A stretch of DNA of 49,475 nucleotides from Planctomycetota bacterium (GTDB taxonomy: Bacteria > Planctomycetota > J058). Positions 24,199 to 33,166 of the stretch are shown piece after piece. The DNA lies in assembly GCA_019636275.1 (NCBI GenBank), contig JAHBXY010000058.1, positions 1-49,475 on the forward strand, given 5' to 3'. The notes beneath the pieces were generated by a model, which saw nothing but the letters and a program-made list of their open reading frames with translations, was not told the DNA's origin and searched no databases. The stretch's first letter is position 1; every line of letters starts with the position of its first letter. The translations under genes and the position numbers were made by a program.

Positions 24199-27033
24199 GT
24201 GACGCCGCCCCCCGCCTCCGCCGACCTGGCCCCCGCCCCCGCCGCGCCGCCGGCCCCCGCCGGCTGGGAGTGGCCGCGCCCGAGCGACCCGAGGCTGCCG
24301 TTCGCGGCGATCCTCAGCCTCTACTGCCTGCTCGGCGTGACGGCGCTGGGCTTCAACCGCTCCTGGACGCAGATGCTCGTCGTCGTCGGCGCCGGGTGCC
24401 TGCTCGACGTCGTGCTCGGGCGCGTCGCCCGCGGGCGCAGGGTCGTCCCGCTCAGCGCCTACATCTCGTGCTGCTCGCTGGCCCTGCTCCTCAACTACAG
24501 CCACGGGTCGCCCTGGCTGCTCGTGCCGGTGCTCCTGACGATCGGCTCGAAGCACCTGCTCACCGTCGGCGGCCGCCACGTCTTCAACCCGTCCATGTTC
24601 GGCGTGGCCGTGTCGCTCCTGGTCACGGGCGACCTCGTGACCACGGCGCCCGCCTACCAGTGGGCCGGCGGGTCGTGGGCCATGTCGGCGTTCATCGTCA
24701 TGGCCGGGCTGAGCCTGTTCGTGTTCCGCATCGGCCGCGGCTGGCTGATCTGCTCGTTCCTCGTGCTCTACGCCCTGCAGACCGCCTTCCGCGCCTGGGT
24801 CATGCGCCACCACCTGCCGCCCGAGATGCTCTTCCTGGGCACGCTCGGCTCGCCGCCGTTCTTCATCTTCACCTTCTACATGCTCACCGACCCGGCGACG
24901 TCGCCGCCCACGCCGAAGAAGCAGGTGCTCCTGGCGCTGGCCATCACCGTCGTCGACCTGTGGCTGCACACGAAGGAGAGCGTGTTCACGTTCTTCTACG
25001 CGGCCCTCTTCTGCGCGACCGTCCGCTTCCTCTGGCTCCAGGCCGCCGCCCTCCGGCGCGACGGCCCGCGCGCGCGCGCCCGGGCCTTCCTCGACCCCGG
25101 CTACCTGCGCGGCCTGGCGATCGTGCTGACCCTCGCCGCCGCCGTCGCCTTCGCCGTGCAGGGGACGAAGGTCAGCGCGCCGCCCGGCTGGGACCCGGGG
25201 CTGCGCTTCGAGCGCCTCGGCCCCGAGCGCACGGGGATCGACGTGGCCATGGGCGACCTGCTCGAGCGCACCGACCCGCGGGTGGCGCACATCGCCAAGT
25301 GGATCCTGTCGGTCGGCGACGCCGTGGCCGTGGCCGACGTCGACCTCGACGGGCGCATGGACCTGTTCTTCACCAACGTGCTGAAGGCCGACGGAGACCG
25401 CTGCGCGCTCTACCGCAACGTCGGCGGCCTGCGCTTCGAGCGCGTGCCCCTGCCCGAGGTCGTGCGCCACCAGACCGACTTCCGCACCCACGGCGCGCCG
25501 GCGGGGGCGACCTTCTGCGACTGGGACGGCGACGGCGACCCCGACCTGGTCCTCGCCATGGGCTTCGGGCGGACGCGCTTCCTCAGGAACCGCATGGTCG
25601 AGGACGGCGTCCTGTCGTTCGAGGACGTCACCGACCAGCTCGGCATCGACGAGCACTCGGTCAGCCTGGCCGCGACCTTCCTCGACCTCGACCGCGACGG
25701 CCGCCTCGACCTCCTGCTCACCAACGCCCTGCCCACGCACCTGCCCGGCTACGACCGGCCGACGCCGCTGAACCTCTTCGACCTCCCGCCCCCCGAGTAC
25801 GAGGGCGACCGGCGCGGCCTGGCCTTCATGCACGACGGCTGGCACGACGCGGCCAACGGGGGCGTGAACCTCGTCTTCCGCGGCCGCCCCGACGGGACGT
25901 TCGAGCGCCTCGACCCGGCCGCCGTGGGCCTCACCGAGACGCGCTGGTCGCTGGCGGTCGGCACGGCCGACCTCGACCGCGACGGCTGGACCGACCTCTA
26001 CATCGCCAACGACTTCGGCCCCGACGAGCTGTACCTCAACCGCGGCGGCCGCTTCGAGTCGATCAAGGGCCGGCTGTTCGCCGACATCGGCCGCGACACC
26101 TACAAGGGGATGAACGTCAGCATCGCCGACTTCGACCGCAACGGCTGGCTCGACGTCTACGTGTCGAACGTCCACCACGCCCTGCAGGCCGAGGGCAGCC
26201 TCCTGTGGATGACCCGGCCCTCGAAGGACCCGCGCCGGCCCTCCTTCACCGACGAGGCCACGCAGCGCGGCGCCCTCAACGAGCGCCGCTTCGGCTGGGG
26301 CGCGGCCGCGGGCGACCTCGACCTCGACGGGTGGGCGGACATCGTCCAGGCCAACGGCATGGTCGACGACCGGCTCGACCGGCGCTTCGACGAGCCGCAG
26401 GGCTGGTTCACGTGGCTGTTCCGCGACCACCGCGACTACTGGTACGTGAACCACAAGCTCATGCAGTCGGGGCCGGAGCTGCACACCTACGCCGACATGT
26501 GGGGCGACATCCGCGGGCGCACGATCTACCCCAACGAGGCGCGGCGCGTGTACATGAACCGCGGCGCGGCCGGCGAGGCCAGGTTCGTCGACGTGGCCGC
26601 CCTCGTGGGCGTGGCCGACCCCGACAACTCGCGCGGCGTGGCGCTCGTCGACCTCGACGACGACGGCGACCTCGACCTCGTGATCACCAACCAGCACGGC
26701 CCGCCGTCGATCTACGAGAACACCCTGCGCAGCCCCGCCGACCCCGACCGCGGCCCGGCGTTCCTCGGCCTCCGGCTGGTCGGCGACGGCGTGACCACCC
26801 ACCGCGAGGCGCTCGGCACGCAGGTCGTCGTCAAGACCCCCGACGGCGAGCAGGTGCAGGAGCGCGCCCTGCTCACGGGCTTCTCGGGCCAGGGCGACCC
26901 GCGCCTGCTCTTCGGCCTGGGCGCTCACCGCGGCCCGGTCGAGGTGACGATCCGCTGGTACGGCGGCGAGGAGCAGCGCCTCGTCCTCGAGCCGAACCGC
27001 TACCACGTCGTCCGGCAGCCGGGGCGCCCGTGA
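24199..27033 (+). CDS. RnfD/NqrB-like membrane domain fused to VCBS repeats and ASPIC/UnbV domain
   Basis: The protein (944 residues) is a fusion. Residues ~35-330 hold about nine transmembrane helices of the RnfD/NqrB type, with NRSWTQMLVVVGAGCLLD, GRHVFNPSMFGVAVSLL and FIFTFYMLTDPATSP, all characteristic positions. Residues ~370-850 hold at least seven calcium-type VCBS/FG-GAP loops of form D.D.DG..DL (DVDLDGRMDL, DWDGDGDPDL, DLDRDGRLDL, DLDDDGDLDL and others). The last ~90 residues are an ASPIC/UnbV domain (LGTQVVVKTPDG, VEVTIRWYGGEE). UnbU (NqrB-like) and UnbV are known as neighbours in enediyne gene clusters; here both are one chain. It probably forms a membrane redox unit with an outer propeller. 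Next genes overlap: a membrane protein and a Rieske oxygenase. Confidence 0.82.
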   Translation: MTPPPASADLAPAPAAPPAPAGWEWPRPSDPRLPFAAILSLYCLLGVTALGFNRSWTQMLVVVGAGCLLDVVLGRVARGRRVVPLSAYISCCSLALLLNYSHGSPWLLVPVLLTIGSKHLLTVGGRHVFNPSMFGVAVSLLVTGDLVTTAPAYQWAGGSWAMSAFIVMAGLSLFVFRIGRGWLICSFLVLYALQTAFRAWVMRHHLPPEMLFLGTLGSPPFFIFTFYMLTDPATSPPTPKKQVLLALAITVVDLWLHTKESVFTFFYAALFCATVRFLWLQAAALRRDGPRARARAFLDPGYLRGLAIVLTLAAAVAFAVQGTKVSAPPGWDPGLRFERLGPERTGIDVAMGDLLERTDPRVAHIAKWILSVGDAVAVADVDLDGRMDLFFTNVLKADGDRCALYRNVGGLRFERVPLPEVVRHQTDFRTHGAPAGATFCDWDGDGDPDLVLAMGFGRTRFLRNRMVEDGVLSFEDVTDQLGIDEHSVSLAATFLDLDRDGRLDLLLTNALPTHLPGYDRPTPLNLFDLPPPEYEGDRRGLAFMHDGWHDAANGGVNLVFRGRPDGTFERLDPAAVGLTETRWSLAVGTADLDRDGWTDLYIANDFGPDELYLNRGGRFESIKGRLFADIGRDTYKGMNVSIADFDRNGWLDVYVSNVHHALQAEGSLLWMTRPSKDPRRPSFTDEATQRGALNERRFGWGAAAGDLDLDGWADIVQANGMVDDRLDRRFDEPQGWFTWLFRDHRDYWYVNHKLMQSGPELHTYADMWGDIRGRTIYPNEARRVYMNRGAAGEARFVDVAALVGVADPDNSRGVALVDLDDDGDLDLVITNQHGPPSIYENTLRSPADPDRGPAFLGLRLVGDGVTTHREALGTQVVVKTPDGEQVQERALLTGFSGQGDPRLLFGLGAHRGPVEVTIRWYGGEEQRLVLEPNRYHVVRQPGRP

Positions 27034-27674
27034 GCGCAGGGCTGGGCGCGGCCAGCCAGGTGGCGATCGCGGTCACCGGCGCCGGGACCGCGCTCGCCGG
27101 CGTCGTCTACCACCGGCGGCAGAACCGCGGCGCCGCCCGCCTCGGCGGCGCGATCTCGCGGGCCAAGGCCATCTGGCTGGCCTACGCCGTGTTCCTGTGG
27201 TTCTTCCTCTGCCCGATCCTGGCCCTGAGCCCGGCCGTGGCCCCGCCGGTCCGCGCCCTCCTGGGCGCGTTCGCCACGTTCATGTGGCTGCGCGGCGTGC
27301 TCGAGCTCGTGCTCCTCTTCTGGACGCGGAGCTGGACGCCCCCCATGGGGATCGCCCACGACCTGGCCTGCCTGGCCCTCCTCCTGGGCGGCGGCGCGTG
27401 GCTCTGGCCCGACCTCGCCGCGCTCGAGCGGCCGCTCGACCGCTGGACGCTGGGCCTCCTCGGCGCCGTCGTCGTGAGCCTCGTGTGCGAGACGATCTAC
27501 GCCTTCACCTTCCACCGCATCGTCGGCGGCAAGACGAAGGGCGACGAGGCGGTCTGGTTCGCCCCCGAGGACGACCCGACCTTCCGGGCCATCAACCGGA
27601 CGACGGCCGCGCTCAACGCGCCGCAGGTCGCCTTCCTGCTCCTGTTCCTGGGGGTGTGCTTCGATGCGCTCTGA
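27030..27674 (+). CDS. Polytopic membrane protein in the RnfD/UnbV-Rieske operon
   Basis: The protein (214 residues) has about five hydrophobic helices (for example AIWLAYAVFLWFFLCPILAL, LLGAVVVSLVCETIYAFTF, VAFLLLFLGVCF) and short polar loops; WFAPEDDPTFRAINRTT is the longest soluble stretch. No family recognised. GTG 27030 overlaps the fusion gene's stop (GTGA), and its end overlaps the Rieske oxygenase start by 11 bp. The strict coupling suggests it partners one or both, for instance as a membrane anchor. Confidence 0.7.
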   Translation: MSAGLGAASQVAIAVTGAGTALAGVVYHRRQNRGAARLGGAISRAKAIWLAYAVFLWFFLCPILALSPAVAPPVRALLGAFATFMWLRGVLELVLLFWTRSWTPPMGIAHDLACLALLLGGGAWLWPDLAALERPLDRWTLGLLGAVVVSLVCETIYAFTFHRIVGGKTKGDEAVWFAPEDDPTFRAINRTTAALNAPQVAFLLLFLGVCFDAL

Positions 27675-28824
27675 GCAGCTCTCCGCCCCGCCCGTCACCC
27701 GCCGCCCGCTCGACCTCGAGGCCGAGGCCGACCTGGCCCGCTGCGGCGCGCTCAAGGACTTCTGGTACGTCGCCTGCCTCGCGTCGGAGCTGACGGCGAC
27801 CGCGCCGCTCGGGCGCGAGGTCCTGGGCGTCCCGCTCGTCCTGTTCCGCGACGCGGGCGGCGCGCCGCGGGCGCTGCGCGACCGGTGCCTCCACCGCCAC
27901 GCGCGCCTCTCCGCCGGCGTGGTCATCGACGGCCGCCTGTGCTGCCCCTACCACGGGTGGACCTACGACGGCGCGGGCCGCTGCGTCGAGGTGCCGTCGC
28001 TCGGGCCCGCGCAGCAGGGGCAGGCCCTGGACGGCCTGCGCCTCGGCCCGTGCGACGTCGGGCGCCTCGACGCCTTCCCCACCGTCGAGCAGGACGGGCT
28101 GGTCTACGTGTTCATGGGCGACGACCCCGCCCGCGCCCGGCGCCCCGCCTTCCGCGTCCCGCGCCTGGGCGAGCCGGGCTGGACGACCTACTTCATGGTC
28201 ACGTGGTTCCCCAACGGGGTGACGAACCTCGTCGAGAACTTCATGGACGTGCCGCACACGGTGTTCGTCCACCGCGGCTGGTTCCGCGACCGCGCGCGCC
28301 GGCGCGTGCCGGCCACGGTCGAGCGGCGGCAGGGCGAGGTGCTCGTCACCTACCACCAGCAGGAGGACGTCGTCTCCGGCCTCGGGCGCCTGTTCAACCC
28401 GCGCGGGCGGCCCATGACGCACACCGACCACTTCTTCAGCCCCAACGTCACGCGCGTCGACTACGGCTTCGGCGAGGGGAGCGGCTTCGTCATCAACTCG
28501 CAGTGCACGCCGGTCGGGCCGACGTCGACCTGGGTCTACACGGCGATCTCCTACCGCCTGCCCTGGGACCTGCCGCGGGCCCTCGTCGCCCGCGCCCTGC
28601 GGCCGCTCGTGAAGTGGTACACGACGCAGGTGATCCGCCAGGACGTCGAGATCATGGGCGTCCAGCGCGACGGCCTCGTGCGCGGGGGGCTGCCGCTCGA
28701 CTTCAGGAGCACCGAGGCGGACCAGCTCCACGTGGACATCGAGGCCTACCGCGGCTGGCTCCTGGCCGGCGCCCCGGGGGCCCCGCCGCCGGACGCGCGG
28801 CGCGAGATCGCCTTCTGGATCTGA
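27664..28824 (+). CDS. Rieske non-haem iron oxygenase, alpha-subunit type
   Basis: The protein (386 residues) has an N-terminal Rieske [2Fe-2S] domain with ligands C75-x-H77 and C94-x2-H97 (CLHRH, CPYHGW), and a C-terminal catalytic domain with the mononuclear iron site N-F-M-D195-V-P-H198-x4-H203. Single-component enzymes of this kind (vanillate O-demethylase, PaO, carnitine-type groups) hydroxylate or demethylate an organic substrate using electrons from a reductase. The start ATG 27664 lies inside the preceding gene. The electron donor could be the redox-type membrane protein of this operon, an unusual possibility; no separate ferredoxin or reductase gene is present. Substrate unknown. Confidence 0.88.
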   Translation: MRSEQLSAPPVTRRPLDLEAEADLARCGALKDFWYVACLASELTATAPLGREVLGVPLVLFRDAGGAPRALRDRCLHRHARLSAGVVIDGRLCCPYHGWTYDGAGRCVEVPSLGPAQQGQALDGLRLGPCDVGRLDAFPTVEQDGLVYVFMGDDPARARRPAFRVPRLGEPGWTTYFMVTWFPNGVTNLVENFMDVPHTVFVHRGWFRDRARRRVPATVERRQGEVLVTYHQQEDVVSGLGRLFNPRGRPMTHTDHFFSPNVTRVDYGFGEGSGFVINSQCTPVGPTSTWVYTAISYRLPWDLPRALVARALRPLVKWYTTQVIRQDVEIMGVQRDGLVRGGLPLDFRSTEADQLHVDIEAYRGWLLAGAPGAPPPDARREIAFWI

Positions 28825-28934
28825 CGCCCGCCGCCGACGATCGCTCCGTGTGGCAGGACGGGGCGGCGCGCGCCAGGGCTGGAACCGGGCGGCGACATCG
28901 GAGAAGGTAGCCGGCCTGCGGAGGGAGGTGGGTG

Positions 28935-30041
28935 ATGCGGAGACCTGGGACCTTGCTCCTGGCGGCCTGCGTGGCGGCGGGGACGGGCTGCGCGGCGAGC
29001 AGCTACACGGATGCGGCCGAGTCGCTGCAGACGAGGAACCCGCACGCGGCCCTCGAGTACGTCGGCCTGGCCCTGCAGGCCGACCGCAACTACGACCGGG
29101 CGCACGACCTGGCCTCGGTCAAGATCCTCATCCTGATCGCGCGCGAGCACGAGGCCAAGGTCCAGGCCATGGCCGCCGCGGGCAACTTCGAGGAGGCGGT
29201 CGCCGACTGCGACCGCGTCGTCGCCTCGGCGGCGCTCGTGCGCACGCTCCCGGGCGCCGAGTACCAGATCTACCACGAGGACCATCGCGCCGAGCTCGCC
29301 GGCAAGGCGGCCGAGAAGTTCTACCAGCTCGGCCACAAGCACCGCGCCGAGGGCAACCCGCGCGAGGCGGCCCTGGCCTTCCGCCGCGCCCTGGGCTTCC
29401 GCCGCGAGTACAAGGACGCGCGCGCCCTGTGCGACGAGGCGGTCCAGGCGGCGAAGGTCCGCATGTTCGTGCGGGCCGACACACGCGGCGACGACCCCAA
29501 CGCGACGCGCGCCGTCGCCGACGGGATCCCCCGCGCCGCCCGCGAGCGCGGCCTCCAGTTCCTCGAGTTCGTGACCGACGCCGAGCGCGCCTCGGCGTTC
29601 TGCGTCGTGCGCACCGAGACGGCGACCTTCCACGACACCGACTGGCAGGCGGAGCACGGGTCGAACGAGGTGTGGGTCACGCGCCGCGACCCCAACACCG
29701 GCCAGACGCTCGTCGACCCGGCCACCGGCAAGGCCCTGCAGGAGAAGAAGACCGGCCAGTGGACGCGGTTCACGCGCAAGGTCTCCTACCAGGCCCGCTA
29801 CGCGTTCCAGGTCGACGCGCGCGGCGGCGGCCAGGCGCCCACCGGCTCGGCCGGGCGCGCGGTCGAGGACGCCGCGGTCTACGCGACCTGGCACGGCGCC
29901 CAGGAGGCCGTGCCCGACGAGATCCGCTCGCTGCCCAACACCCCGCGCCAGCTCAAGGGCCGGCAGGCGATGGCCACCGAGGCCGCCGCCGCGGCGATCG
30001 ACGAGCTCGCGCACCAGCTGTTCCTGGCCTACGAGAAGTGA
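28935..30041 (+). CDS. Lipoprotein with TPR-like helical region
   Basis: The protein (368 residues) begins with a lipoprotein signal (LLAACVAAGTGC, Cys19). Residues ~25-175 are helical and resemble tetratricopeptide pairs (PHAALEYVGLALQADRNYDRAHDLA, PREAALAFRRALGFRREYKDARAL). The C-terminal half is beta-rich with TRRDPNTGQTLVDPATGKAL and FTRKVSYQARYAFQV, resembling secreted proteins that assemble on outer-membrane systems. No precise family recognised. ATG 28935 is preferred to GTG 28932 for spacing to GGGAGG. First of three adjacent lipoprotein genes. Confidence 0.7.
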   Translation: MRRPGTLLLAACVAAGTGCAASSYTDAAESLQTRNPHAALEYVGLALQADRNYDRAHDLASVKILILIAREHEAKVQAMAAAGNFEEAVADCDRVVASAALVRTLPGAEYQIYHEDHRAELAGKAAEKFYQLGHKHRAEGNPREAALAFRRALGFRREYKDARALCDEAVQAAKVRMFVRADTRGDDPNATRAVADGIPRAARERGLQFLEFVTDAERASAFCVVRTETATFHDTDWQAEHGSNEVWVTRRDPNTGQTLVDPATGKALQEKKTGQWTRFTRKVSYQARYAFQVDARGGGQAPTGSAGRAVEDAAVYATWHGAQEAVPDEIRSLPNTPRQLKGRQAMATEAAAAAIDELAHQLFLAYEK

Positions 30042-30052
30042 GGCGCCGCGCC

Positions 30053-30340
30053 ATGACCTTCCCCGTGCGCTCCGTGCTCGCCGGCCTCGCCCTGCTCTGC
30101 GCCCCCGGCTGCGTCGACCTGCGGGTCGGTCAGCCGATCCCCAAGGAGCAGGTGCAGGAGGTCCGCGAGGGCTTCACCACCCGCGACCGCGTGCTGACCC
30201 TCTTCGGCTCGCCCCTGCGCAAGGTCCCCAACGAGGACGGCGAGATCTGGGTCTACCGCTACATGGACGGCGAGCGGACCTGCCAGGAGCTGGTGATCAC
30301 GTTCACCGGCGACGCCGTGAGCACGGTCGTCTACCACTGA
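30053..30340 (+). CDS. SmpA/OmlA (BamE-like) small lipoprotein
   Basis: A 95-residue lipoprotein (lipobox CAPGC, Cys19) with a SmpA/OmlA domain: PIPKEQVQEVREGFTTRDRV, LFGSPLRKV and EIWVYRYMDG are the usual elements; VITFTGDAVSTVVYH forms the last strand. BamE proteins help assemble outer-membrane beta-barrels, but many members of the fold have other or unknown roles. It starts 11 bp after the preceding lipoprotein and is likely co-transcribed. Confidence 0.75.
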   Translation: MTFPVRSVLAGLALLCAPGCVDLRVGQPIPKEQVQEVREGFTTRDRVLTLFGSPLRKVPNEDGEIWVYRYMDGERTCQELVITFTGDAVSTVVYH

Positions 30341-30432
30341 CGCGCGCCGCTTGCGCGTCCCTGCGGGGCGCGCCAGGGTGAATCCTCGTCCGGTCCGCCC
30401 CGTCGTCACGGGCGGTCGGGCCAGGAGGACGC

Positions 30433-30876
30433 ATGCGTCGGGGTCTGGCGGTCGTCGGCGTGGTCGCGCTGCTGGGCGCGGCGGGCTGCAAGTCGGGCTC
30501 GGGCGTGAGCCTGAGCATGGGCGGCCGCACCGCCTCGACGCCGCGCGCGGACGACGGGGGCGCGGCGGCGGCCAAGGAGTTCGAGCACCTCCCGGCGCGG
30601 CCCGGCCAGCGCCTGACGCGCAGCGCGACCCTCGAGCCGGGCCGCTACCAAGGCGACCTGGTCATCGCCGCGCAGGCGTTGACCGTCGAGGGCGCGGGGG
30701 CCGACCAGACCGTCATCGAGGGCCGGCTCATCTTCGCGGAGCTGGGCCGCGGCGGCTCGATCGTGCGCAACCTGACCGTCCTCGGGGACGTGGTCTTCGA
30801 CAGCCACGACAACGAGCTGCACGGGGTGCAGGTGCGCGGCCGCACGGTCGACAACGGCGTGCGCAACGCCTACTGA
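30433..30876 (+). CDS. Small lipoprotein with beta-helix-like repeats
   Basis: A 147-residue lipoprotein (LLGAAGC lipobox, Cys19). After a Gly/Ala linker, residues ~60-147 show stacked short strands of the pectate-lyase/right-handed beta-helix type: YQGDLVIAAQALTVEGAGADQTVIEG, IVRNLTVLGDVVF, ELHGVQVRGRTVDNG. The first of these is typical of secreted plant-wall-like beta-helix N-caps. It is short for a full solenoid. AGGAGG precedes the ATG by 5 nt. Its end overlaps the kinase gene on the other strand by 7 bp. Confidence 0.65.
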   Translation: MRRGLAVVGVVALLGAAGCKSGSGVSLSMGGRTASTPRADDGGAAAAKEFEHLPARPGQRLTRSATLEPGRYQGDLVIAAQALTVEGAGADQTVIEGRLIFAELGRGGSIVRNLTVLGDVVFDSHDNELHGVQVRGRTVDNGVRNAY

Positions 30877-33095
30877 GCCCGCTCGGTGTCGACCTCGAGG
30901 ATCCAGCAGCGCTCGCCCGCGTACGAGATCTCGAGGTAGCGGCTCGCCCGCTGACGCGGCGTCGCCGCGCGGCCAGGCGTCTCGGCGAGCACGCGGAACA
31001 CCCCGTGGTCGGGGGCGTAGCCGAGGCCCGGGGCGGATCGGTCAGGCGAGGGCGAGGCGACGGCCCAGTCGCTCCCGAAGCCGCCCGCCGGCTGGATGCG
31101 CACGGCCTGCGCGCCGGGGGCCGGGGCGCCGAGGCCGTCGGCCTCGACCCACACCTCGGCGCCCTCGTGGCACACCTGCCGCCAGCGCCCGCGCCGCGCG
31201 TGGGCCCCCACCTGCGCCCCGCGCCGGAGGACGGCGACGACCGGCCCGAAGGGGGCGGCGTGCGCCGGCAGCCGGTCGACCTCGACCCCCGCCAGCGCCC
31301 CGTCCGGGGCGAGCACGGTCGGCCGTGGGGCCACCAGGAGCTCGCCCTTCCGCACGTCGCCGAGGCGCCGCAGGCCGTTGATCAGCCACAGGGTCGCCGC
31401 GTCGTAGAGGCGCGGCTTGCCGAGCGCCTCCCTGACGGCCCCGAGGCCGACCTCCCGGGCCACGTGGACCCGCGCCCCTTCGAGCCGGACGAGGGCCCGG
31501 AGGCGGACGTCGGGGCCGGAGGGCAGCTCGACGACCGCCCCGCCGTCCTCGCCCCGCGCGCTCCCGCACGTGGCCGTGAGGGCGGCGCTCCAGCCGGGCG
31601 GCTCGAGGAGCGCGGCCACGGCGACGGCCAGGTCCCGGTCCTGCTGCACGGCGCCGTCCACGCCACGGAGCCCTGCGCAGGCGGCGACGAGCTGCGGGTC
31701 GGTCACGGAGACCTCGACCGCGCCGGGCGCGATGCGGTAGGTCGCGGCTCCGCCGACCAGCCGCGCGAGCGCGACCTCGAGCTCGCTCACCGGGCGCTGC
31801 TCGCCCACCTCGTCCAGGCGCGCCACCCGCTCGCCGCCCGCCCACGCCTGCACGCGGTCGAGCCGCACCTGCAGGTGGCCCGCCGTCGGCCCGGGCAGGC
31901 ACCGCACGAGCAGGCTCACGCCCGCCGACGCCGGCCCGGCGTCGGGCCAGAGGGTGAGGGTGAGGAGGTGGTGCTCGCCCTCGAGCTCGCCCACCGACCA
32001 GTCGGGCGACCAGGCCGCGAGGTCCGGCGCGACGGGCACCTGCTCCGTCGCCGGCACGGCGGGCGCGCCATCGGTTAGCGCAGGGTTGCTCGGCGCGGGC
32101 GGGCGCGCCGTGGTCGCGGCCACGCCGGCCAGGGCCAGGGCCAGCGCCGCGCCGAGCCCCAGGCCGGCCAGGGCCAGGCGCCGCGCGCGCCGGCCGCCCG
32201 GGCGCGTCCGGCGCCGCCGATCCTGACCGGCCGCGCGCAGGGCCTCGAGCAGGTCCAGGGCCGAGGCATGGCGCGCGTCCGGCTCCTTGGCCAGCGCGCG
32301 CGCGCACACCTCGTCGAGCGCCGGCGACACCTCCGGCCGGAGCGACGACGCGCGCGGCGGGAGGTGCGTCTGCACGTTGATCAGCACCTCCGTCACGTGG
32401 GTGCCCGGGATCGGCGGCTTGCCGGTGAGCATGGCGTAGAGGACGCCGCCGAGGCCGTAGACGTCGGCGCGGCCGTCGACGCTGCGCGCGTCCATCACCT
32501 GCTCGGGGGCCACGTAGCGCGGCGTGCCGACCACCTCGCCCGTGAGGGTCAGCCGCTCGACCAGCGCGCCCGCGGCGCGGGCCAGGCCGAAGTCGAGGAG
32601 CCGCGGCTCGCCGCCGGCGTCGAGCATGACGTTGAGCGGCTTGATGTCGCGGTGGACGACGCCGTGCGCGTGCGCGTGCGCCAGGGCGCCCGCGAGCTTG
32701 ATCGCGACCTCGACCGCCTGCGCCACCGGCAGCGGCCCCTCGCGGTCGAGCCGCGCCTGGAGCGAGGCGCCGTCGACGAGGTCCATGGCGATGAAGAACG
32801 GCGGGCGCTCGAGGCCGACCTCGTGGATGCGCACGATGTTCGGGTGGGTCAGCCGGCTCGTGAGGGCGGCCTCGCGGCGGAAGCGCGCCAGGTCCTCCGG
32901 CCGCTCGTCGGGGCGGACGAGGATCGTCTTGACCGCGCGGCGCGCCCCCGTGCGCTCGTGGACGCCCTCGTACACCGCGCCCATGCCGCCCGCGCCGAGG
33001 CGCCGGCCGAGCAGGTACGGCCCGACGCGCGGCCCCGTGGCGGGTGGAGCCCCGCGCGGCGCCCCGGCGTCGTCCCCTGCGGCGGTGCTCTCCAT
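30870..33095 (-). CDS. Transmembrane Ser/Thr protein kinase (Hanks type)
   Basis: The protein (741 residues) has a complete kinase domain at about 26-290: GAGGMGAVY, Lys56, HRDIKPLN (Asp150), LLDFG (Asp168) and GTPRYVAPE. A transmembrane helix (about 309-331, Ala/Leu/Gly) leads to an extracytoplasmic part of about 400 residues that includes beta-rich stretches and near the end an SH3-like segment (VVAVLRRGAQVGAHARRGRWRQV). Cysteines there (for example CLPGPT, ACAGLRG) could form disulfides in the periplasm. No TPR or PASTA repeats. Start ATG 33095 lacks a ribosome site and follows TATCCT by 7 nt. It is divergent from the glutaminase gene, sharing a 71-bp intergenic region. Confidence 0.88.
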   Translation of the reverse strand: MESTAAGDDAGAPRGAPPATGPRVGPYLLGRRLGAGGMGAVYEGVHERTGARRAVKTILVRPDERPEDLARFRREAALTSRLTHPNIVRIHEVGLERPPFFIAMDLVDGASLQARLDREGPLPVAQAVEVAIKLAGALAHAHAHGVVHRDIKPLNVMLDAGGEPRLLDFGLARAAGALVERLTLTGEVVGTPRYVAPEQVMDARSVDGRADVYGLGGVLYAMLTGKPPIPGTHVTEVLINVQTHLPPRASSLRPEVSPALDEVCARALAKEPDARHASALDLLEALRAAGQDRRRRTRPGGRRARRLALAGLGLGAALALALAGVAATTARPPAPSNPALTDGAPAVPATEQVPVAPDLAAWSPDWSVGELEGEHHLLTLTLWPDAGPASAGVSLLVRCLPGPTAGHLQVRLDRVQAWAGGERVARLDEVGEQRPVSELEVALARLVGGAATYRIAPGAVEVSVTDPQLVAACAGLRGVDGAVQQDRDLAVAVAALLEPPGWSAALTATCGSARGEDGGAVVELPSGPDVRLRALVRLEGARVHVAREVGLGAVREALGKPRLYDAATLWLINGLRRLGDVRKGELLVAPRPTVLAPDGALAGVEVDRLPAHAAPFGPVVAVLRRGAQVGAHARRGRWRQVCHEGAEVWVEADGLGAPAPGAQAVRIQPAGGFGSDWAVASPSPDRSAPGLGYAPDHGVFRVLAETPGRAATPRQRASRYLEISYAGERCWILEVDTERAQ

Positions 33096-33102
33096 CGCGC
33101 TC

Positions 33103-33108
33103 AGGATA
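33103..33108 (-). promoter_or_regulatory. -10-like TATCCT for the kinase gene, leaderless spacing
   Basis: TATCCT read on the minus strand is followed by gagcgcg and the ATG at 33095. It faces the TATCGT of the glutaminase gene 47 bp away, so the 71-bp gap would hold two divergent leaderless promoters. Confidence 0.4.
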
Positions 33109-33154
33109 GCCGGCGGCGCCGCCGCCGGGGCGGGCCGCCGCCCTGGCGCCGGGG

Positions 33155-33160
33155 TATCGT
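33155..33160 (+). promoter_or_regulatory. -10-like TATCGT for the glutaminase gene, leaderless spacing
   Basis: TATCGT, then ctcggc, then GTG 33167. No Shine-Dalgarno lies upstream of the start. Spacing is identical to that at the RNB and toxin genes. Confidence 0.4.
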
Positions 33161-33166
33161 CTCGGC

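Noticed and set aside
24199..27033. Enediyne biosynthetic cluster
   Set aside because: UnbU- and UnbV-like domains are present but no enediyne polyketide synthase, thioesterase or UnbL gene lies nearby; these domains occur widely outside such clusters.
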